A DNA stretch of 64,000 nucleotides from JAAYJK01 sp964501655 (GCA_964501655.1 CAZCTN010000004.1:62001-126000), one strand, 5' to 3'. Shown: positions 45,801 to 54,175, numbered from the stretch's first letter. A program made the numbers and translations. Notes: generated by a model from the letters alone, not told the origin.

Positions 45801-46842
45801 TTTCAAGGAGATGCTGATTAAAAAGGGGCTAAAGGCCAGAGTCCTGCCTGCAAGCAGCAGGTCTTCCGTCGATATAGGCCGGAAATTTACCATAACCGAG
45901 GAGTATTTTTCTTTAACGGCCCTGCTGGGGGATGTTTTTAAGGAGCTATATGAATTGCCGAAGGTTGAGCAAGACAGTATTGCCTTTTTAATTCCGCAAA
46001 ACGAAGGAACGGAAACAGACGGGCAGTATAACCGCTTGCTGAGGACGAAACTGGATGAAGAAGGCTTCGGGAATGTTGATGTGGTAGCGCCTTTTATGGA
46101 GGACGCGCTGTACAGGGATGAAGAGGATGTAAGGCTGATCTGTTTAGGCTTGCTGGCGGGAGACCTGATCAGGATTGCGCCGAAAAGATATAGGAAAAAA
46201 CAATTGATTAAAATAATCAGCCTAATTAAAACCCGGCGGCTTTCCCTGAAGAACCTACTGGATATCGCCCAAGAGATTTATGAGCAAATAAAGATTACCA
46301 AAGCAAATAAAAGAGTTTTGGCGGTGGGAGAAGTCACGGTTTTGTTCAATGATTTCCTGAATAACTTTACTTTCAGCAAGCTTGAGGATCAAGGGCACCG
46401 GGTTATCTACAGTCCTTGGAGCGAGGTCATGTGGATGCTGTGGAAAGACTTGGGGGAACAAAATAAGGATAAAAATACGCCCCTGTTCCGGAAAAGACTG
46501 GGCAAATTCAAATATGATATCGCCGCCATAGCAGCGGGTTTGGCGGAGGAGAGCCCTTTTGCCAGGGATTTGGACAGTCTGGCGGCCAGGGCCAACCAAA
46601 CCGTGGGATACTATGCCGGCGCCCACGGGAGATACCGGGAAGCCAAATTATTAGACGATTTAGAGGGTATCGACGGAATTATTACGGTTGCCTCCATGTA
46701 TGAGAATACGGCCATTGTTTTGAATGTATTGCACAAGGGCTTCGCCAGGGAAGCTTTGAAGCCGGTGCTTAATCTGAGCTTTGACGGCAACCGGAATGAA
46801 AACGATGAAACCAAGATTGAATCCTTTATGTATTATCTATAG
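42838..46842 (+). CDS. Fused double CoA-dehydratase-type activase/reductase
   Basis: A 1334-residue protein; GTG start with AAAGGAGG upstream. Residues 1-270 and 320-580 are two BadF/BcrA/HgdC-type ATPase domains (GIDIGYSS and GVDVGSTS nucleotide motifs). Each keeps the Cys pair that holds the activase [4Fe-4S] cluster: Cys128/Cys167 and Cys445/Cys484, both spaced by 39. Residues about 634-900 are a DUF2229/HgdB-like half with Cys684 (DETCFPVK), Cys726 (GCAYMQ) and Cys895 (HHGCGPDS). The rest has no clear domain. Classical activases are about 260-residue homodimers, so here both subunits and the electron acceptor are in one chain. It is in an operon with a Fur-type regulator. No 2-hydroxyacyl-CoA dehydratase is nearby, and the substrate is unknown. 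Confidence 0.85.
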   Translation: MYSVGIDIGYSSIKVTLMNGEHEVKYHKYLLHKGRVKENLKSTIADLLANYPAEEIKYGSVTGSGSKFLTKTGEAKFVNEVAALVEGGAASNEKIGSIIEIGGESAKYITGINERDKSQLEIAMNSNCSAGTGAFLEEQMSRLKLRLEDYSICAARAQSIPRIAGRCSVFAKTDITHHQQEGVPVEDILLGLAYATIRNYKSAVMKKLPLQKPILLVGGVAHNQGIITALQDVLNLAEEELIIPLRFDSMGALGAAVIAKKDKLKIDLPKLLNSLDQLEAAYGEADDGVALPQLTAFGEDDSLGKHICKSIANYQSAIDCYLGVDVGSTSTNLVLINAENEIISYKYLRTLGNPVEAVRTGLQELQEELGDRVKVIGAGVTGSGRYMIGELIGADVIKDEITAQARAAVAIDDRVDTIFEIGGQDSKYISLEDGIVTDFQMNKICAAGTGSFIEEQANKFNIPIMDFGDMALDGATPVNLGERCTVFIETSIAACLSRGAKLEDIAAGLCYSIAKNYLGRVVGQKRIGRKVFFQGGLAYNQGVVNAFRALTGKDIAVPPYFSVTGAYGAALLTKEEMGCENTGFKGFVLESQEQFMERRKGNKAKADHKSIFDERVRELIFAGYDGSIESGKKTVGMPRALFTYGMFAMFNAIFKELGFNVILSGPSSEETVRMGQQYALDETCFPVKLITGHMAELVEKKADYIFFPDLFTVDHPGSVSRQNYGCAYMQLAFKLMKQAMELDEKGIELLAPTIAFSLGSEFMMQSFGNLGQQLGKTPEQIAAALQKGMAAFHSFEERIAENGKQVIKELRPDEKAFVLVSKIYGVADPVLNMGIPAKLMDMGYKVLPFYDLPEGDTSPEHPNMFWPFGQHILEPAQLVKEHPNLYAILLTHHGCGPDSMLSHYFREEMDGKPYLHIEVDEHSSGVGVITRVEAFINSLQKVGVKEADAMEIYAGRIIHKYVNIKQSLLELTAKAVIYLPYLYPYSEIFKEMLIKKGLKARVLPASSRSSVDIGRKFTITEEYFSLTALLGDVFKELYELPKVEQDSIAFLIPQNEGTETDGQYNRLLRTKLDEEGFGNVDVVAPFMEDALYRDEEDVRLICLGLLAGDLIRIAPKRYRKKQLIKIISLIKTRRLSLKNLLDIAQEIYEQIKITKANKRVLAVGEVTVLFNDFLNNFTFSKLEDQGHRVIYSPWSEVMWMLWKDLGEQNKDKNTPLFRKRLGKFKYDIAAIAAGLAEESPFARDLDSLAARANQTVGYYAGAHGRYREAKLLDDLEGIDGIITVASMYENTAIVLNVLHKGFAREALKPVLNLSFDGNRNENDETKIESFMYYL

Positions 46843-46874
46843 GGCGAGATGCTGTTTTATAAAATATTTTGCCT

Positions 46875-46914
46875 TACGATCAAACAAAAAACAAATGAGA
46901 ATGAGCTTCATCAC
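46875..46914 (+). promoter_or_regulatory. Second copy of the Fur-box-type upstream module
   Basis: TACGATCAAAC...AAATGAGAATGAGCTTCATCAC matches TACAATCAAAAC...AAATGAAAATGATTTTCATTAC at 42312-42353 with one single-base length difference. The palindrome is degraded in the right arm. It lies 64 bp before a methyltransferase gene. Confidence 0.55.
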
Positions 46915-46977
46915 TGTAAAAACAGCCAATCGGCATTGAATCAAAGAAAAAAATATTGACGAAAGGGTTTGAACGCC

Positions 46978-47637
46978 ATGAATTATAAAAAAAGATGCGA
47001 AAATGAACATTTGATGGGCCACAAGCGTGGGTGCAGCCCACATCGGCGTGGTCCCAGCAGTTTTTCCCTGCATGATCCGGTGCTGATCTTTGGCGAGCTT
47101 AAACTTAAAGAGGGTGATTTATTTCTTGATTTGGGCTGCGGGGTGGGAGATTATTCCCTGCAGGCCGCCAAAATCATAGGAGTTTCCGGTGTGGTATATG
47201 CGCTGGACATTCAGGAAAATTTGCTTGACGGCCTGGCCGAAGAAGCAGCTTCTCAAGGACTGAACAATATCCGGACCAGGGTTTCCAATATTGACAGCCC
47301 CCTGGCAATTGGAGACGGCTGTATTGATGTTGCTTTTATTGCCACCGTACTTCACTTATTTAATCTGAATGAAGACGGGAAAATCTTGTTTAACGAAATC
47401 CGCCGGGTTCTAAAACCCGAGGGGCGTTTGGCAATTATTGAATGCAAAAAAGAAGACTTGCCTTTCGGCCCGCCCATTCATTTGCGCCATTCACCGGAAG
47501 AACTGGAAGCTGCGGTAACTCCGTATGGGTTTGAAAGATTGAGTTATGTTGATCTTGGCTGCAATTATATGATCCAATTTAAGATTAAATTAAACGCGAG
47601 ATTTTCGAGCAGGAGATTGTTGCCAAGGAAGGTTTGA
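46978..47637 (+). CDS. Class I SAM-dependent methyltransferase (UbiE-like)
   Basis: A 219-residue methyltransferase. SAM motif I is FLDLGCGVGDYSLQAA, followed by the acidic YALDIQ and the later RVLKPEGRLAIIE motif. The N terminus (residues 1-30) is His/Cys/Arg-rich (MGHKRGCSPHRRGPSS), possibly metal-binding. ATG at 46978 has AAAGGG 10 bp upstream. It follows the activase gene, with a promoter module like that of the Fur-type gene. Substrate unknown. Confidence 0.8.
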   Translation: MNYKKRCENEHLMGHKRGCSPHRRGPSSFSLHDPVLIFGELKLKEGDLFLDLGCGVGDYSLQAAKIIGVSGVVYALDIQENLLDGLAEEAASQGLNNIRTRVSNIDSPLAIGDGCIDVAFIATVLHLFNLNEDGKILFNEIRRVLKPEGRLAIIECKKEDLPFGPPIHLRHSPEELEAAVTPYGFERLSYVDLGCNYMIQFKIKLNARFSSRRLLPRKV

Positions 47638-47734
47638 TGTCGACTATAAACTAGGCATGGAGTTGGATTAGCTCAGCAAAGAATAAGGATTTTTATAAGC
47701 AGATATTAACATATGAGTTATATAGTCTACTGTG

Positions 47735-47749
47735 ACCGCTCGAAGCGGT
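47735..47749. terminator. Hairpin between convergent genes
   Basis: ACCGCT-CGA-AGCGGT, followed by ATAATG. It is short and lacks a T tract, so the terminator call is weak. Confidence 0.3.
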
Positions 47750-47771
47750 ATAATGATCAGGCAGGTGTTTT

Positions 47772-48131
47772 TCACTGGTTATGCTTCATGGAGCAGTTTA
47801 CCTCCAAGCCCTTTTCTTTCAAGTAATCTGCTCCCCAATCATACATTTCCTCTAAAATAGGTTTTATGCTTCTTCCGAAGCTGGATAGTGAGTATTCCAC
47901 TTTAGGGGGGACGACAGGATATACCTTGCGAATTAATAAGCCATCCGCCTCCAACTCTCTGAGTTGCTGGGTGAGCATCTTGGGTGTCGCATGGGGTATC
48001 AGGCTGTGCAGTTCAGTAAAACGCAAAGTTTGATTGGTCAAATGCCACAATATCAAAGATTTGTATTTTCCGCCGATCAGGTTAAGGGTGGCTTGGACCG
48101 GGCAATTATATCCGTTGGAATCATATTTCAT
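47772..48131 (-). CDS. HxlR-family transcriptional regulator
   Basis: A 119-residue winged-helix regulator. ATG at 48131 has AAAGGA 9 bp upstream; a GTG at 48149 has no clear ribosome site. The family signature NCPVQATLNLIGGKYKSLIL contains the N-terminal Cys that senses thiol stress in YodB/HypR-type members. It is divergent from copA, which suggests, but does not prove, control of copper export. Confidence 0.85.
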   Translation of the reverse strand: MKYDSNGYNCPVQATLNLIGGKYKSLILWHLTNQTLRFTELHSLIPHATPKMLTQQLRELEADGLLIRKVYPVVPPKVEYSLSSFGRSIKPILEEMYDWGADYLKEKGLEVNCSMKHNQ

Positions 48132-48188
48132 AGGGCTAAATCCTTTCACACTATCTTTTTGGATACTATATTACAATAAAGTGCATTC

Positions 48189-48216
48189 TTGTTATAGTGA
48201 AAATAATTGTTAAAAT
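48189..48216 (+). promoter_or_regulatory. Sigma-A promoter of copA
   Basis: TTGTTA (48189-48194), a 16-bp spacer and TAAAAT (48211-48216), about 54 bp before the copA start. Confidence 0.6.
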
Positions 48217-48269
48217 GATACCGTGAGATATTAAAAATTTCAACCGTATTCAAGCAGCAAGGAGGCACA

Positions 48270-50810
48270 ATGAGCATAAATAAAGAAAATTTTGACATTA
48301 CTGGCATGACTTGCTCGGCGTGCTCGGCGCGGGTAGAAAAAGCGGTCTCGAAGTTGGAGGGAGTAAAAGAAGTCAGCGTAAATCTGCTTAAGAATAGCAT
48401 GTCGGTAATTTACGATGAAGGCGTCGTGGATGACGGACGAATTGTAGAAGCCGTAGAGCATATCGGTTATGGAGTTGTCCCCAAGGCAGGTGCCGCAAAA
48501 GAACAAAACGATAAACCGCTGGACAATATAGAGCAAGAATTGATGCGACTTCGGGTCAGGCTTATAGTCTCCATGGTTTTTTCCCTTCCGTTGTTCTATA
48601 TTGCTATGGGTGATATGTTCCGCTGGCCGCTTCCCGGCTTTTTGTTGGGCATGGAGAATGCGCTGATTTTTGCTTTTACCCAATTCTTGTTATTGCTTCC
48701 GGTGTTGTTGGTCAATTATAAGTATTACCAGGTGGGATACAAAACGCTGTTCCAGGGTTCTCCCAATATGGATTCGCTGATTGCCATCGGTTCCAGTGCC
48801 GCAACTGTATATGGCATTATGGCCATATACCAAATTGGGTATGGTCTGGGTCACGGTGATATTCAGACAGTGCATCAGTATGCAATGAATCTGTATTTTG
48901 AATCCGCAGCTATCATACTAACGCTCATAACCCTGGGTAAATACTTTGAAACTCGGGCCAAGGGCAGAACCTCGGAGGCTATTGCCAAAATCATGAATCT
49001 GGCTCCCAAGACGGCCATAGTGCTGCGCAACGGTGTTGAGGAAACGATTCCGGTAGAAGAGGTATTATCAGATGATATCGTAATTGTAAAAGCTGGAGAT
49101 ACCATCCCGGTAGATGGTGTTATTACAGACGGTTATTCTTCTGTGGATGAATCCGCCATAACCGGTGAGAGTATGCCGGTCGGTAAAGCCGCAGGGGACC
49201 GGGCTATAGGCGGCACCGTCAACCAATCAGGCTATCTTAGAATGCGCGCTACGGCAGTTGGGGATAACACTACCCTGGCACATATTATAAGGCTTGTGGA
49301 TGAAGCCACTAGCTCAAAAGCACCGATTGCGAAACTGGCGGACAGGATCAGCGGCGTTTTTGTCCCGGCGGTAATTGTCATTGCTTTGGCGGCAACTATC
49401 ATATGGCTGGCCTTAGGGCAGAGCTTTGAGTTTGCGCTCTCAATGGGCATAGCCGTATTGGTAATTTCCTGCCCCTGCGCATTGGGGCTCGCTACTCCCA
49501 CAGCCATTATGGTGGGTACAGGCAAAGGCGCAGAAAACGGTATTTTAATCAAATCCGCCGAAGCATTGGAAGCAGCTCATAGCATTAATACGGTGGTATT
49601 GGATAAGACGGGCACCATTACTGAGGGAAAACCTGCCGTAACAGACATTATAAGCGATAGGGCCGATAAAACCGAGTTGCTGACTGTAGCGGCTTCCCTG
49701 GAAAAGATGTCGGGACATCCGTTTGCGGAGGCGATATTGGCTGAAGCTGAAAATGGCATAATATTAAAAGAGGTGGAGGACTTTTCATTAATACCGGGAC
49801 AAGGTATTACTGGAGTAATGGAGGGAAAATCCTGTTATGCCGGGAACAGGAAGTTAATGAAAACTGCAGGTGTTGAGATAGGAGATTTCGCGGGCAGGGA
49901 GGAATCACTGGCCGCTTCTGGAAAAACACCGCTATATTTTGCCCGGGAGAAAAAACTATTGGGCATAATAGCCGTAGCGGATGTTGTTAAAGCAACCAGC
50001 AAACAGGCTATAGCTGAACTATCTGCCATGGGGATCGAGGCAATCATGATTACCGGAGATAACGCTGGAACCGCTGAGGCTATTCGCCAGCAGGTGGGAA
50101 TAAAGAATGTGATTGCCGAAGTTCTGCCCCAGGACAAGGAACGGGAAATACGAACTTTGCAGCAAAGCAATAAGAAGGTAGCTATGGTTGGCGACGGTAT
50201 TAACGACGCGCCCGCACTTGCCCGGGCGGATGTGGGCATTGCCATAGGGGCGGGAACTGATATAGCCATTGAGTCTGCCGATATTGTCCTGATGAAAAGC
50301 GATTTGCTGGATGTGGCAACCGCAATACAGCTTAGCCGGGCTACCATGCGCAATATTCGCCAGAACCTATTCTGGGCGTTTTTCTACAATACCATTGGCA
50401 TACCTATAGCGGCGGGTTTGTTTTATGGACTATGGGGGTGGCGTCTTAATCCCATGATTGCCGCGGCCGCTATGAGCCTCAGTTCAGTTTCCGTGGTTTC
50501 CAATGCGTTGAGGCTGAAGCTGTTCAAGCCAAAATGGCAAAAGGGGGGTAATTCCGATTCCGATACCAAGTCGCAATCCAAATTATCAGGAGGAGATGAA
50601 ATGAAAAAAACTGTAAGGATTGAAGGCATGTCTTGCCAGCACTGCTCAATGGCCGTTAAGAAAACACTGGAAAACCTGGATGGCGTAACGACGGTAACAG
50701 TTGATTTGGAAGGGAAAGAGGCTACCATAGATATGTCTGATACTGTATCGGATGATACTCTTATCAAGGCGGTGGAAAATGCCGGATACGAGGTTATTGA
50801 AATCCAATGA
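48270..50810 (+). CDS. copA: Copper-exporting P1B-type ATPase with C-terminal CopZ domain
   Basis: An 846-residue membrane ATPase. Order: N-terminal heavy-metal-associated domain with GMTCSAC (Cys15, Cys18), membrane helices, the transmembrane CPC motif at 401-403, phosphorylated Asp445 in DKTGT, MVGDGINDAPA hinge, last helices ending at N-A-L-R-L-K-L-F-K-P-K-W, then a linker and a second metal-binding domain (GMSCQHC, Cys789 and Cys792). It exports Cu(I). The C-terminal domain is unusual: its first residue is a Met preceded by a full ribosome-binding site. ATG follows AAGGAGG. Divergent from an HxlR regulator. Confidence 0.92.
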   Translation: MSINKENFDITGMTCSACSARVEKAVSKLEGVKEVSVNLLKNSMSVIYDEGVVDDGRIVEAVEHIGYGVVPKAGAAKEQNDKPLDNIEQELMRLRVRLIVSMVFSLPLFYIAMGDMFRWPLPGFLLGMENALIFAFTQFLLLLPVLLVNYKYYQVGYKTLFQGSPNMDSLIAIGSSAATVYGIMAIYQIGYGLGHGDIQTVHQYAMNLYFESAAIILTLITLGKYFETRAKGRTSEAIAKIMNLAPKTAIVLRNGVEETIPVEEVLSDDIVIVKAGDTIPVDGVITDGYSSVDESAITGESMPVGKAAGDRAIGGTVNQSGYLRMRATAVGDNTTLAHIIRLVDEATSSKAPIAKLADRISGVFVPAVIVIALAATIIWLALGQSFEFALSMGIAVLVISCPCALGLATPTAIMVGTGKGAENGILIKSAEALEAAHSINTVVLDKTGTITEGKPAVTDIISDRADKTELLTVAASLEKMSGHPFAEAILAEAENGIILKEVEDFSLIPGQGITGVMEGKSCYAGNRKLMKTAGVEIGDFAGREESLAASGKTPLYFAREKKLLGIIAVADVVKATSKQAIAELSAMGIEAIMITGDNAGTAEAIRQQVGIKNVIAEVLPQDKEREIRTLQQSNKKVAMVGDGINDAPALARADVGIAIGAGTDIAIESADIVLMKSDLLDVATAIQLSRATMRNIRQNLFWAFFYNTIGIPIAAGLFYGLWGWRLNPMIAAAAMSLSSVSVVSNALRLKLFKPKWQKGGNSDSDTKSQSKLSGGDEMKKTVRIEGMSCQHCSMAVKKTLENLDGVTTVTVDLEGKEATIDMSDTVSDDTLIKAVENAGYEVIEIQ
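50601..50810 (+). CDS. Possible internal start giving a free CopZ-like chaperone
   Basis: Within copA, AGGAGGAG (50588-50595) is followed after 5 bp by ATG at 50601, in frame. The product would be 69 residues, the standard CopZ length: MKKTVRIEGMSCQHC to the end. So the same DNA may encode both the CopA tail and a free copper chaperone, either by internal initiation or because a copZ gene was recently fused to copA. Confidence 0.5.
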   Translation: MKKTVRIEGMSCQHCSMAVKKTLENLDGVTTVTVDLEGKEATIDMSDTVSDDTLIKAVENAGYEVIEIQ

Positions 50811-51120
50811 TCAGTACAAGTCATATTCTATGCCTGGAGGACAAGACGAAACAAGGCATTGGTGATTGAATTCCTCATCATGGTAGATGGAAAGAAACGG
50901 CCCGACAGTTTCTCCTATTGTTAGCATATTTTCACCACCCAATGGTATTAGAACATGTTCTGATTGGAGTATAGGGTTTCCAGTTAGGGTAAAGTCAAGT
51001 GATATTTAATTTCTAGTCATTCATTCCGGAACATCTTCTCATTATTATGTTCAGGTTATTTCACTCCTCATGAAGGATTCGGAGATAGAAACGAGATAGG
51101 CAAAAACATTTCAGAAAAAC
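50811..51120. other. Intergenic stretch with a short palindrome
   Basis: There is no gene and no strong structure between copA and the tRNA terminator. The only notable item is AGAACATGTTCT at 50950-50961, a perfect 12-bp palindrome that extends to 18 bp with one mismatched pair. Confidence 0.6.
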
Positions 51121-51142
51121 AAAAAGAGGGCTTCGGCCCCCT
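51121..51142 (-). terminator. Terminator of the tRNA-Leu gene
   Basis: On the minus strand AGGGGGC-CGAA-GCCCTCT followed by TTTTTG, with one G-T pair, 10 bp past the CCA end. Confidence 0.8.
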
Positions 51143-51151
51143 ATTTTACTT

Positions 51152-51236
51152 TGGTGCCAGAGGTGGGACTCGAACCCACACGCCTCGCGGCACACGATTT
51201 TGAGTCGCGCTCGTCTGCCAATTCCGACACTCTGGC
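51152..51236 (-). tRNA. tRNA-Leu (CAA)
   Basis: The acceptor stem GCCAGAG/CTCTGGC closes, with an encoded CCA end at 51152-51154. The anticodon loop is CTCAAAA (anticodon CAA) on a C-G-C-G-A/T-C-G-T-G stem, and a long variable arm (class II) is followed by the GGGTTCGAGTCCC T-arm. It reads UUG codons, the codon used as start by many genes here. Confidence 0.93.
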
Positions 51237-51510
51237 TTAGCATCTAATATAAACGCAAATTTTATTATAGTTATCCCTTCGGTGCTTGTCAAGGTGCAGA
51301 TGGTTTATTTGTTGTTAAATCGGCCATAATGTCATCCGTTGGATTCTTGACTTTGCCTGGTATGAGAACTATTTTGAATCTCCGGGCATAAATTCTGCAA
51401 TGTCTGGAGAAGCAGGATATAACCAGCCGGACATAAGAAGGGAGGGGAGCCGGGGCGGCTTTTTGTTGGTGGGAAAAGCTATGCAGGGCTGTGTATTGTC
51501 TGACGGGAAT

Positions 51511-51519
51511 TGTTATAAT
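51511..51519 (+). promoter_or_regulatory. Extended -10 promoter of the polA operon
   Basis: TTGTTATAAT contains TGnTATAAT with TATAAT at 51514-51519, 38 bp before the polA start. The -35 is poor. Confidence 0.5.
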
Positions 51520-51556
51520 GATGGATAGACAAGAAAATTGCAAAAGGATGGACTGT

Positions 51557-54175
51557 ATGAATAAGATAATGCTGATAGACGGAAATAGCCTTCTTTACCG
51601 GGCATTTTATGCTCTGCCGCTGCTGCAGACCAGCCAGGGGGTTTTTACCAATGGTGTTTATGGGTTTTTTACTATGTTCAACCGGATCCTGGCGGAAGAA
51701 AAACCCACACATATAGCTGTGGCTTTTGATAAAAGCCGGGAGACTTTTCGCCAGGAACTATATGCTGATTATAAGGGGAACCGTTCCGCCCCGCCGGATG
51801 AGCTGAAAGGACAGTTTCAGCTGCTGCGGGAAGTATTGCAGCTACGTAACATCCCCTATCTGGAAGTGGACGGATATGAAGCGGATGACATTATTGGGTC
51901 CCTGTGCCAAAGGGCTGAGGAAAATGGCATGGAGACGGTGATAATAACCGGCGATGGTGATACTTTGCAGTTGGTCACGGATAATATCAGCGTGATCATG
52001 ACTCGTAAAGGGATCAGCGAAATTGAGAAATACGATCCGGCCAGAGTTAAGGAAAAATGGGAAGTGGAACCGGAGCAGATGAAGGATATCAAAGGATTGA
52101 TGGGGGATTCCTCGGATAATATACCGGGAGTGCCCGGGGTGGGAGCTAAGACGGCTATCAAGCTGATTAAGGAGTTTGGGGGTCTGGAAAATCTTTACCG
52201 GAACCTGGATCAGGTCAAGGGAAAGAAGCTGGTAGAAAAACTAACCGAAAACCGTAATCTGGCTTTTTTAAGCCGGGAGTTGGGCACTATAGCCACTAAC
52301 CTGGAACTGGGCAAGGATATGGAAGAATTTCGGATACAGGAAGCAGACCATGAGGCTCTGAAGAGGATCTATAAAGAGCTGGAGTTTAACAATTTTCTTA
52401 AAGACCTGGAGGCCAGCCGAAGCGATAAGAAAAAAGAAGCTCTGGAGGAACCACAGCCAGAGTTGATAGAAATAACCGATCCCGACACTCTGGAGGAATT
52501 GACCGGAAGGGCGGAAGAGAAAGGGATATCCCTGATGGTGCAGAGTGATGGGAACCATCCCATGTGGGCGGGTTTGGAAGTCTTTTACTTCGAACTGGGA
52601 GGACAGGTCTTTGGTTTGGATGTCCGGAAGGGGCAGGGAGATAGGATTAAATGGTTAAAGCCCTGGCTGGAAGCAGACGGTATTAAAAAATATGTCCATA
52701 ACGCAAAATTCGTGCAGGTTATGCTCATGGGGCAAGGTATTGAACTGCGGGGTATTGGCGGAGACACCATGCTTATGGCCTATGTCATCGATCCGGCTTT
52801 TGAGGGAGCAGAATTATCCCTTACCATGTACCGCTACCTGAACCTTAACGCTGATCGCAGCAATTACGCTTTGCTGGTCAGCAGGATTAAAGAGCTTTTT
52901 TATGAACTGGAGAATCGAGCTGCTGCGGAACTGAAATTACTGTATGAACAGGTGGAACTTCCTTTGTCCAACGTCCTGGCCCATATGGAATATACGGGAA
53001 TAAAAGTGGAAAGAGAAATTCTTCTGGATATATCTCAGGAGATGGCTGAAAGGATAGCCGGGGATGAGAGGAAGATATATGAATTGGCGGGCAGTGAATT
53101 TAATATCAATTCTCCCAAGCAAATGGGGAAAATCTTGTTTGAGGATCTGGGATTAAGGGTGATAAAAAAGACTAAAACCGGTTATGCTACCGGGGCTGAG
53201 GTGCTGGAAGAGCTCTATGAGGATCATGATATTATACCCTTGATACTGGACTATCGTCAGCTGACCAAATTAAAATCAACTTATGCCGATGCTCTGCAGG
53301 GATTCATTCATCCACACAGCGGCCGGATACATACCATATTCAAACAGGCCCAGACTGCTACCGGGCGTCTGTCCAGCATAGAACCTAACCTGCAGAACAT
53401 ACCTATCCGCATGGAGGAAGGGCGGCGCATCAGAAGGGCTTTCACCGCCGGAGATGATGAACATCTTATTCTGTCGGCGGATTATTCCCAGATCGATCTG
53501 CGCTCATTGGCTCACATAAGCGGAGACCAGAACCTGATAAATACATTTATCGAAGGTATTGATATCCACCGGCGAACTGCGGCGGAGATATTCGGGGTGT
53601 CCCTGGAAGATGTGACTCCTGAATTACGCTACCGGGCTAAAGCAGTTAACTTTGGCATAATATACGGAATCAGTGATTTTGGGCTGGCCCGTGATACCGG
53701 TGTCAGCCGCAAAGAGGCCAGGATGTACATAGATAATTACCTGGACAGCTATCCCGGAGTAAGGCAATATATGGAGGAAATCGTGGAGTATGGCCGGGAA
53801 CACGGGTATGTAGAGACCATACTCCAGCGCCGCCGTTACCTGCCGGATCTCAACTCCAGCAACAAAGTGCTGCAGTCCCTGGCCCGGCGTATGGCTTTGA
53901 ATACTCCTATCCAGGGTACTTCAGCGGATATCATTAAGCTGGCCATGATTGATGTGCATAGGGAGATTATGGCTCGGGGATTGAGCAGCCGATTGCTGCT
54001 GCAGGTGCATGATGATCTGGTTTTGGAAGTCCCCCGTCCGGAACTGGATGAGATGGGACGGCTGCTGAGTGATTGCATGGAGAATGCTTTCGAATTGAAG
54101 GTTCCTCTAGTGGTATCACTGAAGAGGGGAACTAACTGGTATGACATGCAGGATTATAATTTTTCCAGGGAATAA
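51557..54175 (+). CDS. polA: DNA polymerase I
   Basis: An 872-residue polymerase. ATG at 51557 has AAAGGA upstream; an earlier frame-continuous start gives an untypical extension. N-terminal 5'-3' exonuclease (residues 1-290: LIDGNSLLYRAFYAL, DSSDNIPGVPGVG), a degenerate 3'-5' exonuclease region (about 300-480) lacking the catalytic D-x-E, and the family A polymerase with SADYSQIDLRSLAHISGD, RAKAVNFGIIYG and QVHDDLVLEVP. It works in gap filling and repair, with mutM next in the operon. Confidence 0.95.
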   Translation: MNKIMLIDGNSLLYRAFYALPLLQTSQGVFTNGVYGFFTMFNRILAEEKPTHIAVAFDKSRETFRQELYADYKGNRSAPPDELKGQFQLLREVLQLRNIPYLEVDGYEADDIIGSLCQRAEENGMETVIITGDGDTLQLVTDNISVIMTRKGISEIEKYDPARVKEKWEVEPEQMKDIKGLMGDSSDNIPGVPGVGAKTAIKLIKEFGGLENLYRNLDQVKGKKLVEKLTENRNLAFLSRELGTIATNLELGKDMEEFRIQEADHEALKRIYKELEFNNFLKDLEASRSDKKKEALEEPQPELIEITDPDTLEELTGRAEEKGISLMVQSDGNHPMWAGLEVFYFELGGQVFGLDVRKGQGDRIKWLKPWLEADGIKKYVHNAKFVQVMLMGQGIELRGIGGDTMLMAYVIDPAFEGAELSLTMYRYLNLNADRSNYALLVSRIKELFYELENRAAAELKLLYEQVELPLSNVLAHMEYTGIKVEREILLDISQEMAERIAGDERKIYELAGSEFNINSPKQMGKILFEDLGLRVIKKTKTGYATGAEVLEELYEDHDIIPLILDYRQLTKLKSTYADALQGFIHPHSGRIHTIFKQAQTATGRLSSIEPNLQNIPIRMEEGRRIRRAFTAGDDEHLILSADYSQIDLRSLAHISGDQNLINTFIEGIDIHRRTAAEIFGVSLEDVTPELRYRAKAVNFGIIYGISDFGLARDTGVSRKEARMYIDNYLDSYPGVRQYMEEIVEYGREHGYVETILQRRRYLPDLNSSNKVLQSLARRMALNTPIQGTSADIIKLAMIDVHREIMARGLSSRLLLQVHDDLVLEVPRPELDEMGRLLSDCMENAFELKVPLVVSLKRGTNWYDMQDYNFSRE

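Noticed and set aside
50950..50961. LexA/DinR box
   Set aside because: The Gram-positive box is GAAC-N4-GTTC; here the spacing is two bases.
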